Notes: generated by a model not told the origin, from the letters alone. A stretch of 64,000 nt of DNA from JAHJQQ01 sp963737555 (GCA_963737555.1 CAVTTB010000008.1:434001-498000); one strand, 5' to 3'; counted from the stretch's first letter, positions 55,121 to 64,000 are shown. Numbers and translations: made by a program.

Positions 55121-56022
55121 TTACTTCCCGGCAATCTTTTCCAACTGCTTGGCCGGAATGATCTGACCATCCAGACCCGATTCCTTGTAGGACTTGCCGT
55201 AGGCCACGCTCATCAGGGTCGAGTAGTACACCGTCGGCATCTTGAACTTGGTGCCGTGCTTGGCGTTGATCTGGTCCTGGTAGACCTCGACGTTCATCTG
55301 GCAGACCGGGCACGGCGTGACGATCATGTCGGCGCCGTTGTCGTAGGCGGATTCGATGATGTCCTTGATCAGTGCCTGACTCTTTTCCGGTTCGGAGAAG
55401 GCCAGCGCGCCGCCGCAGCAGGAAACCTTCTTCTCGTAGGTCTCGCAGGCCTCGGCGCCCATGGTCGTGATGAGCTTGTCGAGGTACTTCGGATTTTCGA
55501 ACGACTCACCGGCGATGCCGAACGGGCGGTTGGTCTGACAGCCGACGTAGCCGGCGATCTTGATGCCTTCCAACGGCTTCTTCACATGCTTGCCGAGTTC
55601 GTCGTAGCCGACGTCTTCGATCAGCACTTCGACCATGTGACGGATGTTCTTGTCGTTCTTCACGTCGGAGACCGGCTTCGGCCAGTGCCTGTATTGGTTT
55701 CGGCCATCAGGTCTGAATTGTCGTGCAGACGTTCCTGCGTTTCCTTGGTGGACAACCAGCAGGCGGCGCAGGTGGCGACGATGTCCTGACCGGGATGGGC
55801 CTGTTCCGACAGCGCCATGTTGCGCGCCGACAGCGCCAGACGCGGCAACTCACCGCCGCCGGCATAGCCGATGGAGGCGGAGCAGCAGTTCCAGTCCGGG
55901 ATCTCGTTCAGCTCGATGTCGAGCACATCGCACATGGCGTCGACCGAGACCTGATAGTTGGATGCCGAGGCCGCCTTCTGGGAAGAGCAGCCCGGGTAAA
56001 ACGAATAGGATTTCTTGGCCAT
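55121..56022 (-). CDS. hdrB: heterodisulfide reductase subunit B-like protein (two extra bases)
   Basis: Restored 299-residue HdrB-like protein with two CCG-type domains that bind non-cubane 4Fe-4S clusters: YPGCSSQKA with NCCSASIG and CAACW in the first half, then GYVGCQTNRP, VSCCGGAL and TPCPVCQMN in the second. In Hdr it is the catalytic disulfide/thiol site; in Qmo-like complexes it would exchange electrons with a thiol, quinone or sulfur intermediate. The frame breaks at ~55689 and ~55670. Removing one base each gives ETNTALAEAGSDVKNDKNI. Last gene of qmoA-qmoB-hdrC-hdrB. Confidence 0.9.
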
Positions 56023-56036
56023 GTGAATCTCTCTCC

Positions 56037-56665
56037 TCAGGCGCCGTGCATGCCGATTTTGGCTTCTTCGATTTCCTGCGCCTTTTTCAGGATGGCGTGC
56101 AGGCCTTTGGCGTCTTTACAGCCATGACCGCCCAGCAGCTCCATGGGCGACATGCGTTTGGTTTTGAGCATGCCCAGACCGATGTCTTTCATCTTCAGCG
56201 AGGTCTTGATGCCTTCGCCGATGCCGTTCATGAAGTACAGCTGCAGGCCGAGTTTCAGCTCGTTGACGCGGCCGGTCTTGGTCAGGTTGTTCCAGAACAG
56301 CTGCGCGAACTTCGCGGTGGGTTGCTGCTTGCGGCGCCATGCCCAGAGCGTTTCGCGTAGGTGGCCAGGCCGTGCATGATGTGGGTGATCGGCAGGCCGC
56401 GCGGGCAGCGGGCGATGCAGTTGTAGCAGGAGGTGCACATCCACATCGAATCGGAGTTCAGCACTTCATCGCGCTTGTTGGCGCGGATCAGCATGAAGAT
56501 CTCCTGCGGCGGATGTTCCCAGTGCGGGCCGAGCGGGCAGGAGCCCGAGCACACGCCGCACTGCATGCACATCTTTACCCAATCGCCTTCCTCGACGTTA
56601 TCAGTGACTTCCTTGAGGAAGTTGCCGCGATATTTCTCGACCATCTCAGTGTTGTAATTGCTCAT
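56037..56665 (-). CDS. hdrC: heterodisulfide reductase subunit C-like protein (two extra bases)
   Basis: Restored 208-residue iron-sulfur protein with two ferredoxin-type 4Fe-4S motifs: Cys33/36/39/43 (CMQCGVCSGSCPLG) and Cys77/80/83/87 (CTSCYNCIARCPRG). A helical C-terminal part follows (PTAKFAQLFWNNLTKTGR, LGMLKTKRMSPMELLGGHG). It relays electrons between QmoB and HdrB. The frame breaks at ~56347 and ~56328 are each one extra base. No membrane helices are present, unlike QmoC, so this complex seems to use soluble HdrC plus HdrB. Confidence 0.9.
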
Positions 56666-56674
56666 GACGGGCTC

Positions 56675-58895
56675 CTAGAACTTGAACGGGCTCATGCCGA
56701 TGCGTTCGATGGTGGTGGCCATCTCATTGATCAGCTCGGGCGCGCGCTTGATGTCGGTGATGGCAATCTCGTAGGTGGCGACGCGTTCCTGCTCGAGATT
56801 GAGTGTCTTGAGCGTGTCGTCGATCTTGCTCATGCGCATATGCGCCAGCTCCGAACCCTTGACGAAGTGACACTGATAATTGTCGCCCTTCTGGCAACCC
56901 ATGAGGATGGCGCCGTCGTAGCCGGAGTTCAGCGCGTCGGTGATCCAGATGGTGTTGACCGAGCCTAAGCAACGCACCGGGATGACGCGGGTGAAGGCGC
57001 TGTACTGGAAGCCCTGCATGGCGGCCATGTCGAGTGCCGGATAGGCGTCGTTCTCGCAGGCCAGCACCAGGATGCGCGGCTTCTCGGAGAACTCGTCGGG
57101 GATGTCGACGGCCTTCAACTGCTGGCCGACGGTTTCCACCGAGTAGTTCTCGAACGAGATCACGCGCACCGGGCAGGCGCCCATGCAGGTGCCGCAACGG
57201 CGGCAACGCGATTCGTTGAATACCGGGTAACGCCGTTCGTCTTCGTCGATGGCGCCGAACGGACATTCCACGGTGCAGCGTTTGCACTGGGTGCAGCCTT
57301 CCTTGCGGAACGACGGATAGGACAGGTCGCCGGAACGCGGATGCGCGGCGCGGCCGATATGCGCGTTCTCCATCGCCTGAATAGCTTTCATCGCGGCGCC
57401 GGTGGCGTCTTCGATGGTCTGCTGAATGTCCATGGGACGACGTACCGGACCGCAGCTGTAGATGCCGGTGCGGCGCGTCTCATAGGGGAAGCAGATGAAG
57501 TGCGAGTCATTGAAGCCGTGCTTGAGATGCGGCAGGTCTTTGCCCTGGCGATAGTTCAGGTTGAGGATGGAATCCGCATTGACCGTCCATTCGCCGGGTT
57601 CGTCCTGTTTGACCGCTTCGATGTCGACACCGGCGTTGGCGACCTGGCCGGTGGCGAGCACCACCAGATCAGCTTCGTCGCTGATGTCTTCGTTGAGGAT
57701 CAGATCTTTGAACTTCACCTTCAGGCTACCACCGGCCGGCGTTACTTCGCTGACCACGCCCTTGCGGAAGGTGATGCCTTTTTCCTGGCCGCTGCGATAG
57801 AAGTCTTCGCCGGGCGCGCCGGGGGTGCGCAGGTCGGTGAACAGGATGTCGGTCTCGATATCCGGGTTCTGATCCTTGAAGTACATGGCCTGCTTGATGG
57901 AGGTCGAGCAGCAGTGACCGGAGCAGTAATTCAGATGGCCTTCCTTGTCGCTGCGCTGACCGGCGCATTGGACGAAGATGACCTTCTTCACTTCCTTGCC
58001 GTCGGACGGGCGTTTGATGACGCCGCCATTGGCTGCCTTGGCGAGTTTTTCCAGACCCATCTGGTCGACCACGTCGGGCGACTTGCCGCCGCCGAGTTCG
58101 GGCAGCAGGTTCATGTCATAGGACTTGAAGCCCGAGGCCATGATGATGGCGCCGAAATTATCGGTGCTGGTCGCGCCGGACTCGGTGGTGATGTCCGCCG
58201 CGAAGCGGCCGGGCGCACCGGAGGTCTTGGTGATGGTGCAGTTCAGCTTCACGCTGATCTTGGCGATCGGCCTCGATGGTCGCGATCATCGCCGCAACGC
58301 CGGTGTCCATCGGCTCGGCATAGGGGCTGCGATCCGGGATGCGCTTGTAGAAATTCGCCGCCGCACCGCCCAGCGCGCCGGTCTTCTCGACGAGCGTCAC
58401 CGGATAGCCGGCCTTGGCCGCTTCGATGGCCGCGGTCATGCCGGACATGCCACCACCGACCACCAATAGATGGTTGTTCATGCCCTTTTCCTGCGCGGAC
58501 GCCGGCGGGGTCAGGTACTTGGCCTCGGCACAACCCATGCGCACATAGTCGGCAGCCATTTCTTCGGTGGTCTCGCGGGCTTCGTCGGTATCCGGACGAA
58601 TCCAGATCACGCCTTCGCGCAGATTCACGCGGCTGATGGTGATTTCACCGTCGAAGTTGAAGGCCTCGGTCTTGGCGCGACGCGAACAGGCGGCGATGAC
58701 GATGCGGTTCACGCCCTCGTTGTTGATGTCGTTCTGAATCATTTCCACGCCGGCGGCGGAACACAGGAAGTCATGTTCCTTGGCGACGCCGGCCTTGCCA
58801 TCGCGGCTGGCGGTGCTGACCAGCTGTTTGGTATTCAGGCGTTCGCCCAGGCCGCAGCCCTTACAGATATATGCACCGATCTTTGCGTCTGCCAT
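56675..58895 (-). CDS. qmoB: QmoB/HdrA-like flavoprotein (one extra base)
   Basis: Restored 739-residue protein. N-terminal Cys region KIGAYICKGCGLGERL; HdrA-like FAD domain (LLVVGGGMSGMTAAIEAAKAG, VTLVEKTGALGGAA); VQCAGQR and YCSGHCCSTSIKQ cysteines; two 4Fe-4S motifs CTQCKRCTVECPFG and CRRCGTCMGACPVR; C-terminal MvhD/FrhD-type domain (LACENDAYPALD, ILMGCQKGDNYQCHFVKGS). The frame slips by one base at ~58265. It forms the QmoAB flavin core that passes electrons to or from APS reductase or another sulfur enzyme. It starts 3 bp from qmoA. Confidence 0.92.
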
Positions 58896-58898
58896 GGC

Positions 58899-60182
58899 TT
58901 AACCCTCCATCCCGGCAACTTTGTTGATGACTTGGATGGCGCGCAGGGCGCTGGCCGTCGCACTTTGTACGGCACGGTTCACATCCAAGGCGTCGGACGA
59001 ACAGCCTGCGGCGAAGAAGCCACCATTGGCCGCATCCTGCTCGACGAACCCTTCGGGGTTGAGCTTGACCGAGATCGGGAACGCATCCTTCGACACGCTC
59101 GGCTCCATGCCGACAGCCAGTACGCACAGGTCGTGCGGGTTGCTGTAGCGGTGGTAACCCTCGGTGTCGACGCCGTGCAGGACTGGATTGCCATCCTTGT
59201 CCTGGGTGATGCTGGCGACCTTGGATTTGGTGAAGGTGACGTTGGTGTCGGCCTGCACGCGCTGATAGAAATCGTCGATGCGGTCGATGGCGCGGATGTC
59301 GATGTAATACACCGTCGACTTGAAGTCGTCGTTGTATTTCTCGCGCAGATAGGTGGTCTGCTTCAGCGTGGCCATGCAGCAGATGCGCGAGCAGTGGGCC
59401 AGATGGTTCTTGTCGCGGGAGCCGGCACACTGAATGAAGGCGACGTTCTTGGCCTCTTTGCCATCGCTCGGGCGCAGCAGCTTGCCGCCGGTCGGGCCGA
59501 ACGGATCGGCCATGCGCTCGAACTCGACGCTGGTGATGACGTTCTTGAAGCGATCGTAGCCGTAGGGCTGGATCTTGGCGGCGTCGTACGGACGCCAGCC
59601 GGTCGCCCAGATGATGGCGCCGACGGTGATCTGCGTTTCGCTGGCCTGCATGTCCAGATCGATGGCGTTGTACTTGCACGCGGCCTTGGCCTTGTCGGCG
59701 TCGGGTGTGCCGATGATGCGCGCATCCAGCACATAGCGCTGCGGATAGGCCATCGGGTTATTCAGATACGCACCCTTGCGCTTGCTCAGGCCGTAGTTGT
59801 ATTCGGAGTCGAACTCGGCCTCGACGGCCTTGCCGCACTCGCCACACGCGGTGCAGTTCTCGTTCACGTAACGCGGCGTGGTTTTCAGCGTGACCGAATA
59901 GTTGCCGGTATCGCCGGCCACCTGAGTCACCTCAGTCATGGTCAACAGGCGCAGGTTCTTGTTGGCCTTGAGCCGGCGCAGATTGATTTCCAGTCCGCAG
60001 GAAGGAATGCACAGCTTCGGGAAATATTTATAGAGCTGGCTGACGCGCCCGCCGACTGTGGGATTCTTTTCGACCAGGATCACCTGCTTGCCGCACTCTG
60101 CGGCCTCCAGGGCGGCGGTCATGCCGCTGATCCCTCCGCCTACCACCAGGATGGTCTGGTTGGTTGCGATTACCTCCGACAT
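58899..60182 (-). CDS. qmoA: QmoA/HdrA-like flavoprotein
   Basis: A 427-residue flavoprotein, intact. The FAD site ILVVGGGISGMTAALEAAECG and VEKNPTVGGRVSQLYKYFPKLC open it. CTACGECGKAVEAEF, IIWATGWRPYDA, FIQCAGSRDKNHLAHCSRIC (split) and CVLAVGMEPS follow. Length and order match QmoA. GGAGGAAG lies ahead of the ATG at 60182. It is first in the operon qmoA-qmoB-hdrC-hdrB. aprBA, the usual Qmo partner genes, are not in the window. Confidence 0.92.
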   Translation of the reverse strand: MSEVIATNQTILVVGGGISGMTAALEAAECGKQVILVEKNPTVGGRVSQLYKYFPKLCIPSCGLEINLRRLKANKNLRLLTMTEVTQVAGDTGNYSVTLKTTPRYVNENCTACGECGKAVEAEFDSEYNYGLSKRKGAYLNNPMAYPQRYVLDARIIGTPDADKAKAACKYNAIDLDMQASETQITVGAIIWATGWRPYDAAKIQPYGYDRFKNVITSVEFERMADPFGPTGGKLLRPSDGKEAKNVAFIQCAGSRDKNHLAHCSRICCMATLKQTTYLREKYNDDFKSTVYYIDIRAIDRIDDFYQRVQADTNVTFTKSKVASITQDKDGNPVLHGVDTEGYHRYSNPHDLCVLAVGMEPSVSKDAFPISVKLNPEGFVEQDAANGGFFAAGCSSDALDVNRAVQSATASALRAIQVINKVAGMEG

Positions 60183-60567
60183 GGGTCTTCCTCCGTTACG
60201 GATACCTAAATACTGGATAGAAAGCCGCTCGCCGGGGCGGCGGCCTGAAATTCGGACTCAGCCAGAGACTGCTTGGCGCGGCGGCTGCGTACCTTGCGCG
60301 CGCCGCGCTGCCGGTGCCTTGTCCTGAGTCAACACTGCATTATTGTTCGTACGGGGGGCATACACAGTTTCGGCGCCCGCGGTACCCGCCCGCAAGCGGC
60401 CCTAGAAGATACTCTCTCTCCCCAGGTGGCGCCACCGGCCAACGGTGGTGTTCACTATCGAAATTTCCGATAAGTAAATAGAACGGGTGAATGACGCGCG
60501 GCTCGTTTCTGGCATCGACCGTACGCATGCCGGATAATGGCCTCAATACGGACGGCTGGGGTGAAAT
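60183..60567. other. divergent regulatory region, qmo operon / outer-membrane protein
   Basis: A 385-bp spacer between two divergent genes must hold both promoters, but I see no convincing -35/-10 pair. The only structure is a GC-rich imperfect hairpin near 60430-60450 (GGTGGCGCCACC). No ORF of coding character is present. Confidence 0.4.
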
Positions 60568-61705
60568 GTGCAACTACGGGTAAATAGGTTGTGGCAAGGG
60601 CTGGTGGCAGTCTGCGTCCTGCTGTCCTCGCCGAGCCAAGCCGAGATCGCCGCGGATTATCTGCAGGGTTACGCGCGCGCGGTCCTGGACCTGCGATTTC
60701 CCGGACGCAACATCGAGGTCGCCTCTGCGCATGATGACGGCCGCTTGGTGCTGATTGATAACGCGTGTGTGTCTAATGCGCAGCACGAGGACGTCGAAAC
60801 GGCCATCGTGGCGACGGGGCGCTTTGCGCAAATCGAATGGCAGCCGGCCCCGCAATGCGTTCCCGAGACGGCCGGGCTGCCTGCCGAAACACGCCCTGCC
60901 ACCGCTGTAGGCGCCGCCGCTGCTGCCGCGCCTGCAGCCGGCGAAATACCGAAACTCCCGTCGAGGCCTTGCCGGTGGATGAGTTGTTCAAGCCGTTGAT
61001 CGCCGACCCCCGTCAACCGCAATTCTCCATCAAATATCACCGCTACGATACGCGCGACGACTTCGATGCCGCGAGCGTCTCCTTCGGCGATTATTTCGGC
61101 TTCGCCAGTGGCTTGTTCGGCGAATACGGCGTGTCGCAGATTGGTCTGCAAGGCGCGGTGTTCGCGGTTTTCAATCTGGATTCCGAGTCTTTCGATCTGG
61201 TGAATGCCGACTACTGGCTGGGTATCCCGCTGTCCGCACGCTTTGGGCCGTACTCCTTTCTCACGCGCATTTATCATCAGAGCTCTCATCTGGGCGATGA
61301 ATATTCTGATTGGTAATCCGGATATCCCGCGCATCAATCTCAGTTACGAAGACTGGGAAACTCTGATGTCCTACGAGTGGAAGCAGTGGCGTTTCTACGG
61401 CGGCGGCGGGGTGATCCTCAACAGCGAACCCAATCTTGATCCGCTACACCTACAGGCGGGCGCGGAATACCGACGTCCAGGGGCCTTCTCGCGGTTGGCA
61501 ATTCGTCGGTGCGGTCGATATGCAGGCCGATCAAGAGCAGAACTGGCAGGGCAGCGGCTCCTATCAGGCCGGTTTTGCCATTGATGGGCATGCTGGCCGG
61601 GAAATCCGCTTCATGCTGGAACACTACCGCGGTTTTTCGCCGAACGGTCAGTTCTACAATGAACGGCTGCGCTATACCGGGCTGGGCGTGTATTTCGATT
61701 TGTAG
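60568..61705 (+). CDS. DUF1207 outer-membrane beta-barrel protein (three frame breaks)
   Basis: Restored ~378-residue exported protein. Signal peptide ends near SSPSQA. A ~90-residue N-domain and an Ala/Pro linker lead to the DUF1207 barrel: LFKPLIADPRQPQFSIKY, DDFDAASVSFGDYFGFASG, YEWKQWRFYGGGGVI, LHLQAGAEYRRP, MLEHYRGFSPNGQFYNERL and final GLGVYFDL. Breaks: one missing base near 60950, extra bases at 61305 and 61495/61496. GTG start at 60568. The barrel end with terminal hydrophobic residue fits BAM insertion. Role unknown; it diverges from the qmo operon. Confidence 0.8.
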
Positions 61706-61712
61706 CCATAAG

Positions 61713-61745
61713 AAAAGGGGCGCACGCGGGCGCCCCTTTCCGTTT
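61713..61745. terminator. bidirectional terminator, DUF1207 / SOR-like genes
   Basis: GAAAAGGGGCGC pairs with GCGCCCCTTTC around an ACGCGG loop, with T-rich ends on both strands (TTTCCGTTTC; TTTTCTTATGG), between convergent genes. Confidence 0.85.
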
Positions 61746-61766
61746 CTCGTATCGCCGAGCGGCAAA

Positions 61767-62219
61767 TTACGCCGCCTGATACTTTTCCTTCGCTTCCTTG
61801 GCCGCCTTGGCGGTCGCTTCGTCGTACGCCTTGCCGGACCAGAGCATTTCGTAGGCGATCTCTTCGTTGCCGTTTTCGCACAGGGCCAGCACTTCCTTGA
61901 ACAGCGGTTGGAAGGTCTCGCTGCGGTGCGATTTCTCGTGGTTCTCGAAGGTGTCCCAGAAGGTGATGATCAGCGCTTCTTTGCCCTTCAGCGGGCTGTC
62001 GACGGCCTGGCCGACGGTGGAGCCTTCATTGGAGACGGCGCCACTGTTGACGCAGACAAAGCCGCCGACGAAGCCGGTTTCGGAGTGATAGGTTTTGACG
62101 TTTTCGCAGAGCATGGCGACGCGTTCCTGGAGGTCGTCCAGGCTGTATTCCGGTTTCAGAATGACGCGGTTGATGGTGACGATGCCGTCGTGCGGGAAGT
62201 TGGGGATCAGTCCACTCAT
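61767..62219 (-). CDS. single-domain sulfur oxygenase reductase-like protein
   Basis: A 150-residue soluble protein with one ferredoxin-like (ABM/dimeric alpha-beta barrel) domain. It resembles the N-terminal half of sulfur oxygenase reductase (SOR). ETGFVGGF matches the SOR string HPGFVGF, and ITFWDTFENHEKSHR matches YTFWKDWKDHEEMHR. The mononuclear-iron ligands of SOR (His-x3-His, then Glu 24 residues on) have counterparts in His94, His98 and Glu124. Cys38 lies ahead of the GFVG turn, near the place of the SOR active-site Cys. Normal SOR has two such domains (~310 residues). Activity is inferred only; an antibiotic-monooxygenase-like role is the alternative. A promoter and terminator make it monocistronic. 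Confidence 0.65.
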   Translation of the reverse strand: MSGLIPNFPHDGIVTINRVILKPEYSLDDLQERVAMLCENVKTYHSETGFVGGFVCVNSGAVSNEGSTVGQAVDSPLKGKEALIITFWDTFENHEKSHRSETFQPLFKEVLALCENGNEEIAYEMLWSGKAYDEATAKAAKEAKEKYQAA

Positions 62220-62263
62220 GGTCGTTTCTCCTGAATCGAAGGTCTAATGAATAAGTAGACGCT

Positions 62264-62292
62264 AATATAGATTACCTGAGTTATTTAGTCAA
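62264..62292 (-). promoter_or_regulatory. strong sigma70-type promoter overlapped by an IscR/Rrf2-like site
   Basis: On the minus strand TTGACT (62287-62292) and TATATT (62264-62269) are 17 bp apart, near-consensus, ~45 bp before the SOR-like ATG. The -35 sits inside TTGACTAAATAACTCAGG, which resembles IscR-type sites (GACT-n5-ACTC core). Repression by an Fe-S, NO or sulfide-sensing Rrf2 regulator is inferred. Confidence 0.6.
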
Positions 62293-62345
62293 TCATTAGG
62301 GCTAGGACTAGTTTATCTAATCATGTAATGGCGCATTAAAAAAGC

Positions 62346-63728
62346 CTATTGAATCAATAGGAACATGTTGCTGCCACCGCGCCGCACGTTCAGTAGAAGC
62401 CCCGAACTGCCCCGCTGTTTAGCGGCTTGAGTGAGCGCCTGGGTGTTCTTGATGGGGGTCCTATTGACCGAGACCAGGAGGTCGCCGGGTCGTAAGCCGG
62501 TAAGGCTGGCGGGCGAGTCGGACTCGATTTGGCTGATCAGGACGCCTTCGAGCCGACCGAACTCGGGCATTCCCTCTTGTATATCGCTCAACTGGGCGCC
62601 GGCCAGTTGTGGGGCGATTTGTGCGCCGTCGATGTATGAGAATTGAGGCGCCTGAATAACCGCCTGGATCCGGCGCTGCTGGCCGCCCCTGAGGATGTCG
62701 ATGCTGACCTTCTCGCCAATGCGCAACAGGCCGACACGATTGCGCACATCGGTAGAGGATGCGGTGGGGCGGTCATTGAAGTGCGTGATGATATCGCCAA
62801 CCTGCACCCCGGCGACGGCGGCGGGTGAGCCAGCCGTCACTTCGGTGACAACGGTGCCGCGCTGCTGATTCAGACCAAATGCCTGCGCCAGTTCCGGCGT
62901 GAGGTCTTGTGCGGTGATGCCCAGTTGGCCGCGCTTGATCTCGCCGTAGGTGACGAGTTGTTCCATGATCGCGTGCGCCATATTGGTCGGGATGGCGAAG
63001 CCGATGCCGACGTTGCCGCCGCCGGGCGCGATGATGGCCGTGTTTAAACCGACCAACTCGCCGCGCAGATTGACCAGCGCGCCACCGGAATTGCCGGGAT
63101 TGATGGAGGCATCGGTCTGGATGAAATCTTCATAACCTTCGATGCCGAGGCCGGTGCGGCCAAGCGCGCTGACGATGCCCGACGTTACGGTTTGGCCCAG
63201 GCCGAAGGGGTTGCCGATGGCAACGACAAAATCGCCCACGCGCAACGTATCTGAGTCGGCCCGTACTACGGCGGTCAGTCGTTCCGCCGGAATCTGGATG
63301 ACGGCGACATCCGACTCGGGATCGGCGCCGATGAGTTTTGCATCGAACTGCCGGCCGTCGTGGAGCATGACGCGGATTTTATCGGCTTTGTCGATGACAT
63401 GATGATTGGTCAGTACATAGCCGCGCCCAGCGTCGATGATCACGCCAGAGCCCAGGCTTTGGGTTTGACGTTCACTGGGCTGATTGGGAACATTGAAAAA
63501 ACGGCGGAAAAACGGGTCGTTCAATAAAGGATTCTGTTGCAGGCGCACATGCCCGATCGTGGCGATATTCACCACCGCCGGCGTGACTTGCTCCAGCATC
63601 GGCGCGAGCGTCGGCAATGGCTGGCTATCGATGGCGGTGGGTAATGCCGCAGGCGCGATGCCAGATAGGCTCAGGCCGAGCAGTAACCCCGCGCAATACA
63701 GCCATCGCCGCCAGGTAAAGTGGTTCAT
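62346..63728 (-). CDS. periplasmic serine protease of the HtrA/DegQ family
   Basis: A 460-residue exported protease/chaperone. Signal peptide ~1-28 (LYCAGLLLGLSLSGIAPAA). The trypsin-like domain carries the triad His110 (LTNHHVID), Asp140 (ESDVAVIQI) and Ser214 (NPGNSGGAL). Two PDZ domains follow (~265-350 and ~375-455: GSPAAVAGVQVGDIITHFN, DSPASLTGLRPGDLLVSVN). It degrades misfolded envelope proteins. The ATG at 63728 is chosen for the signal peptide; the longer frame to 63827 is spurious. The small heat-shock gene beyond suggests a stress-linked neighbourhood. Confidence 0.95.
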   Translation of the reverse strand: MNHFTWRRWLYCAGLLLGLSLSGIAPAALPTAIDSQPLPTLAPMLEQVTPAVVNIATIGHVRLQQNPLLNDPFFRRFFNVPNQPSERQTQSLGSGVIIDAGRGYVLTNHHVIDKADKIRVMLHDGRQFDAKLIGADPESDVAVIQIPAERLTAVVRADSDTLRVGDFVVAIGNPFGLGQTVTSGIVSALGRTGLGIEGYEDFIQTDASINPGNSGGALVNLRGELVGLNTAIIAPGGGNVGIGFAIPTNMAHAIMEQLVTYGEIKRGQLGITAQDLTPELAQAFGLNQQRGTVVTEVTAGSPAAVAGVQVGDIITHFNDRPTASSTDVRNRVGLLRIGEKVSIDILRGGQQRRIQAVIQAPQFSYIDGAQIAPQLAGAQLSDIQEGMPEFGRLEGVLISQIESDSPASLTGLRPGDLLVSVNRTPIKNTQALTQAAKQRGSSGLLLNVRRGGSNMFLLIQ

Positions 63729-63831
63729 GGATATATTCCTCGTATAGTTGCGCGAGTGTGAAGTGCTGAATGGTCGGTATGATGTTGTGTCGCGACGATG
63801 GACTGGCTGATGGGCGGTTAAGTTCAATGCG

Positions 63832-63865
63832 TCACCCGCACCGTTGCAGTGAACGGTGCGGGTGA
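63832..63865. other. perfect hairpin between htrA-type and hsp20 genes
   Basis: TCACCCGCACCGTT and AACGGTGCGGGTGA form a perfect 14-bp stem with a GCAGTG loop, 8 bp after the hsp20 stop. No U-run follows, so it may slow or process transcripts more than terminate them. Confidence 0.65.
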
Positions 63866-63872
63866 TCCGTGC

Positions 63873-64000
63873 TCAGCTCTCGACTTGAATGCGCCGCGGC
63901 TGCACCTTCTGGTGCTTCGGAATCACGATTTCCAGGACGCCAAGTTGTGAACGGGCGCTGATCGCATCGGCATTGGCCGTATCGGGCAGGCTGAAGCGGC
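63873..64000 (-). CDS. Hsp20/alpha-crystallin small heat-shock protein, C-terminal part
   Basis: Only the last ~41 residues lie in the window. RFSLPDTANADAISARSQLG and GVLEIVIPKHQ carry the end of the alpha-crystallin domain, including the R-x-F-x-L-P and GVLEI-x-IPK patterns. A short tail PRRIQVES follows. Small heat-shock proteins bind unfolding proteins. The 5' part is cut by the window edge. Confidence 0.88.
   Translation of the reverse strand, partial: RFSLPDTANADAISARSQLGVLEIVIPKHQKVQPRRIQVES

Noticed and set aside
58470..60209. Long plus-strand frame (579 codons) opposite qmoA/qmoB
   Set aside because: Antisense of conserved flavoproteins; its repetitive Val/Gly/Asp composition is typical of a shadow frame.

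Overview
The window reads as chromosome of a chemolithoautotrophic, probably sulfur-oxidising gammaproteobacterium. The support is a complete PilGHIJK-ChpABC twitching-motility chemosensory operon, a proteobacterial-type glutathione synthesis pair (gshA/gshB), a block of Calvin-cycle/glycolysis genes (transketolase, GAPDH, phosphoglycerate kinase, pyruvate kinase, class II aldolase), a Qmo/Hdr-type electron-transfer operon, a beta-carbonic anhydrase and a short protein resembling sulfur oxygenase reductase. No rRNA, tRNA or CRISPR array was seen. The genus cannot be fixed from the sequence alone.

Layout. 0-0.8 kb: three antitoxin-like genes without visible toxins. 0.9-4.7 kb: a minus-strand run (apbE, NusG-II protein, an AT-rich orphan, glutaredoxin, Gx-type transporter, TonB-like protein). 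4.7-7.0 kb: gshB and gshA. 7.2-19.4 kb: the Pil-Chp chemosensory operon, including a 2008-residue ChpA. 19.4-24.1 kb: rsmE, then the activated-methyl-cycle genes metF, ahcY (with an SAH riboswitch) and metK, separated by palindromic repeats. 24.3-32.9 kb: a redoxin, a conserved unknown, then tkt-gap-pgk-pyk-fba. 33-35.9 kb: an unusual secreted-protein cluster with a protein carrying two Notch-type LNR domains, two six-cysteine paralogues and a 2OG-Fe(II) oxygenase. 36-42 kb: a mixed region (DUF4156 lipoprotein, SrkA kinase, an internally deleted contractile tail-sheath relic, TrmO, DUF2721, a Kef-type antiporter flanked by a duplicated junction). 42-55 kb: accessory and housekeeping genes (HemN-like radical SAM, HicAB plus HTH, HNH nuclease, TrpB2, large MscS channel, GGDEF, GlxA regulator, methyltransferase, carbonic anhydrase, AraC/alkyltransferase fusion). 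55-62 kb: sulfur-energy region (qmoA-qmoB-hdrC-hdrB, a DUF1207 outer-membrane protein, the SOR-like protein). 62-64 kb: HtrA protease and the end of an Hsp20 gene.

How the genes fit together. The Qmo/Hdr complex would move electrons between sulfur chemistry and the quinone or thiol pool. Transketolase, GAPDH, PGK and aldolase belong to the carbon-fixing cycle such electrons would power, and carbonic anhydrase interconverts CO2 and bicarbonate. Glutathione and the glutaredoxin/redoxin proteins buffer thiol chemistry. MetF-AhcY-MetK recycle the methyl donor, with SAH sensed by RNA.

Quality caveat. From about 27.3 kb to 61.5 kb, fourteen otherwise well-conserved genes carry small frameshifts. 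Nearly all are explained by a single extra base, and three by one missing base. The first 27 kb shows none. Because essential central-metabolism genes are hit, I treat these as consensus errors, not real pseudogenes, and give restored gene limits. The tail-sheath relic is different: it has truly lost its middle.
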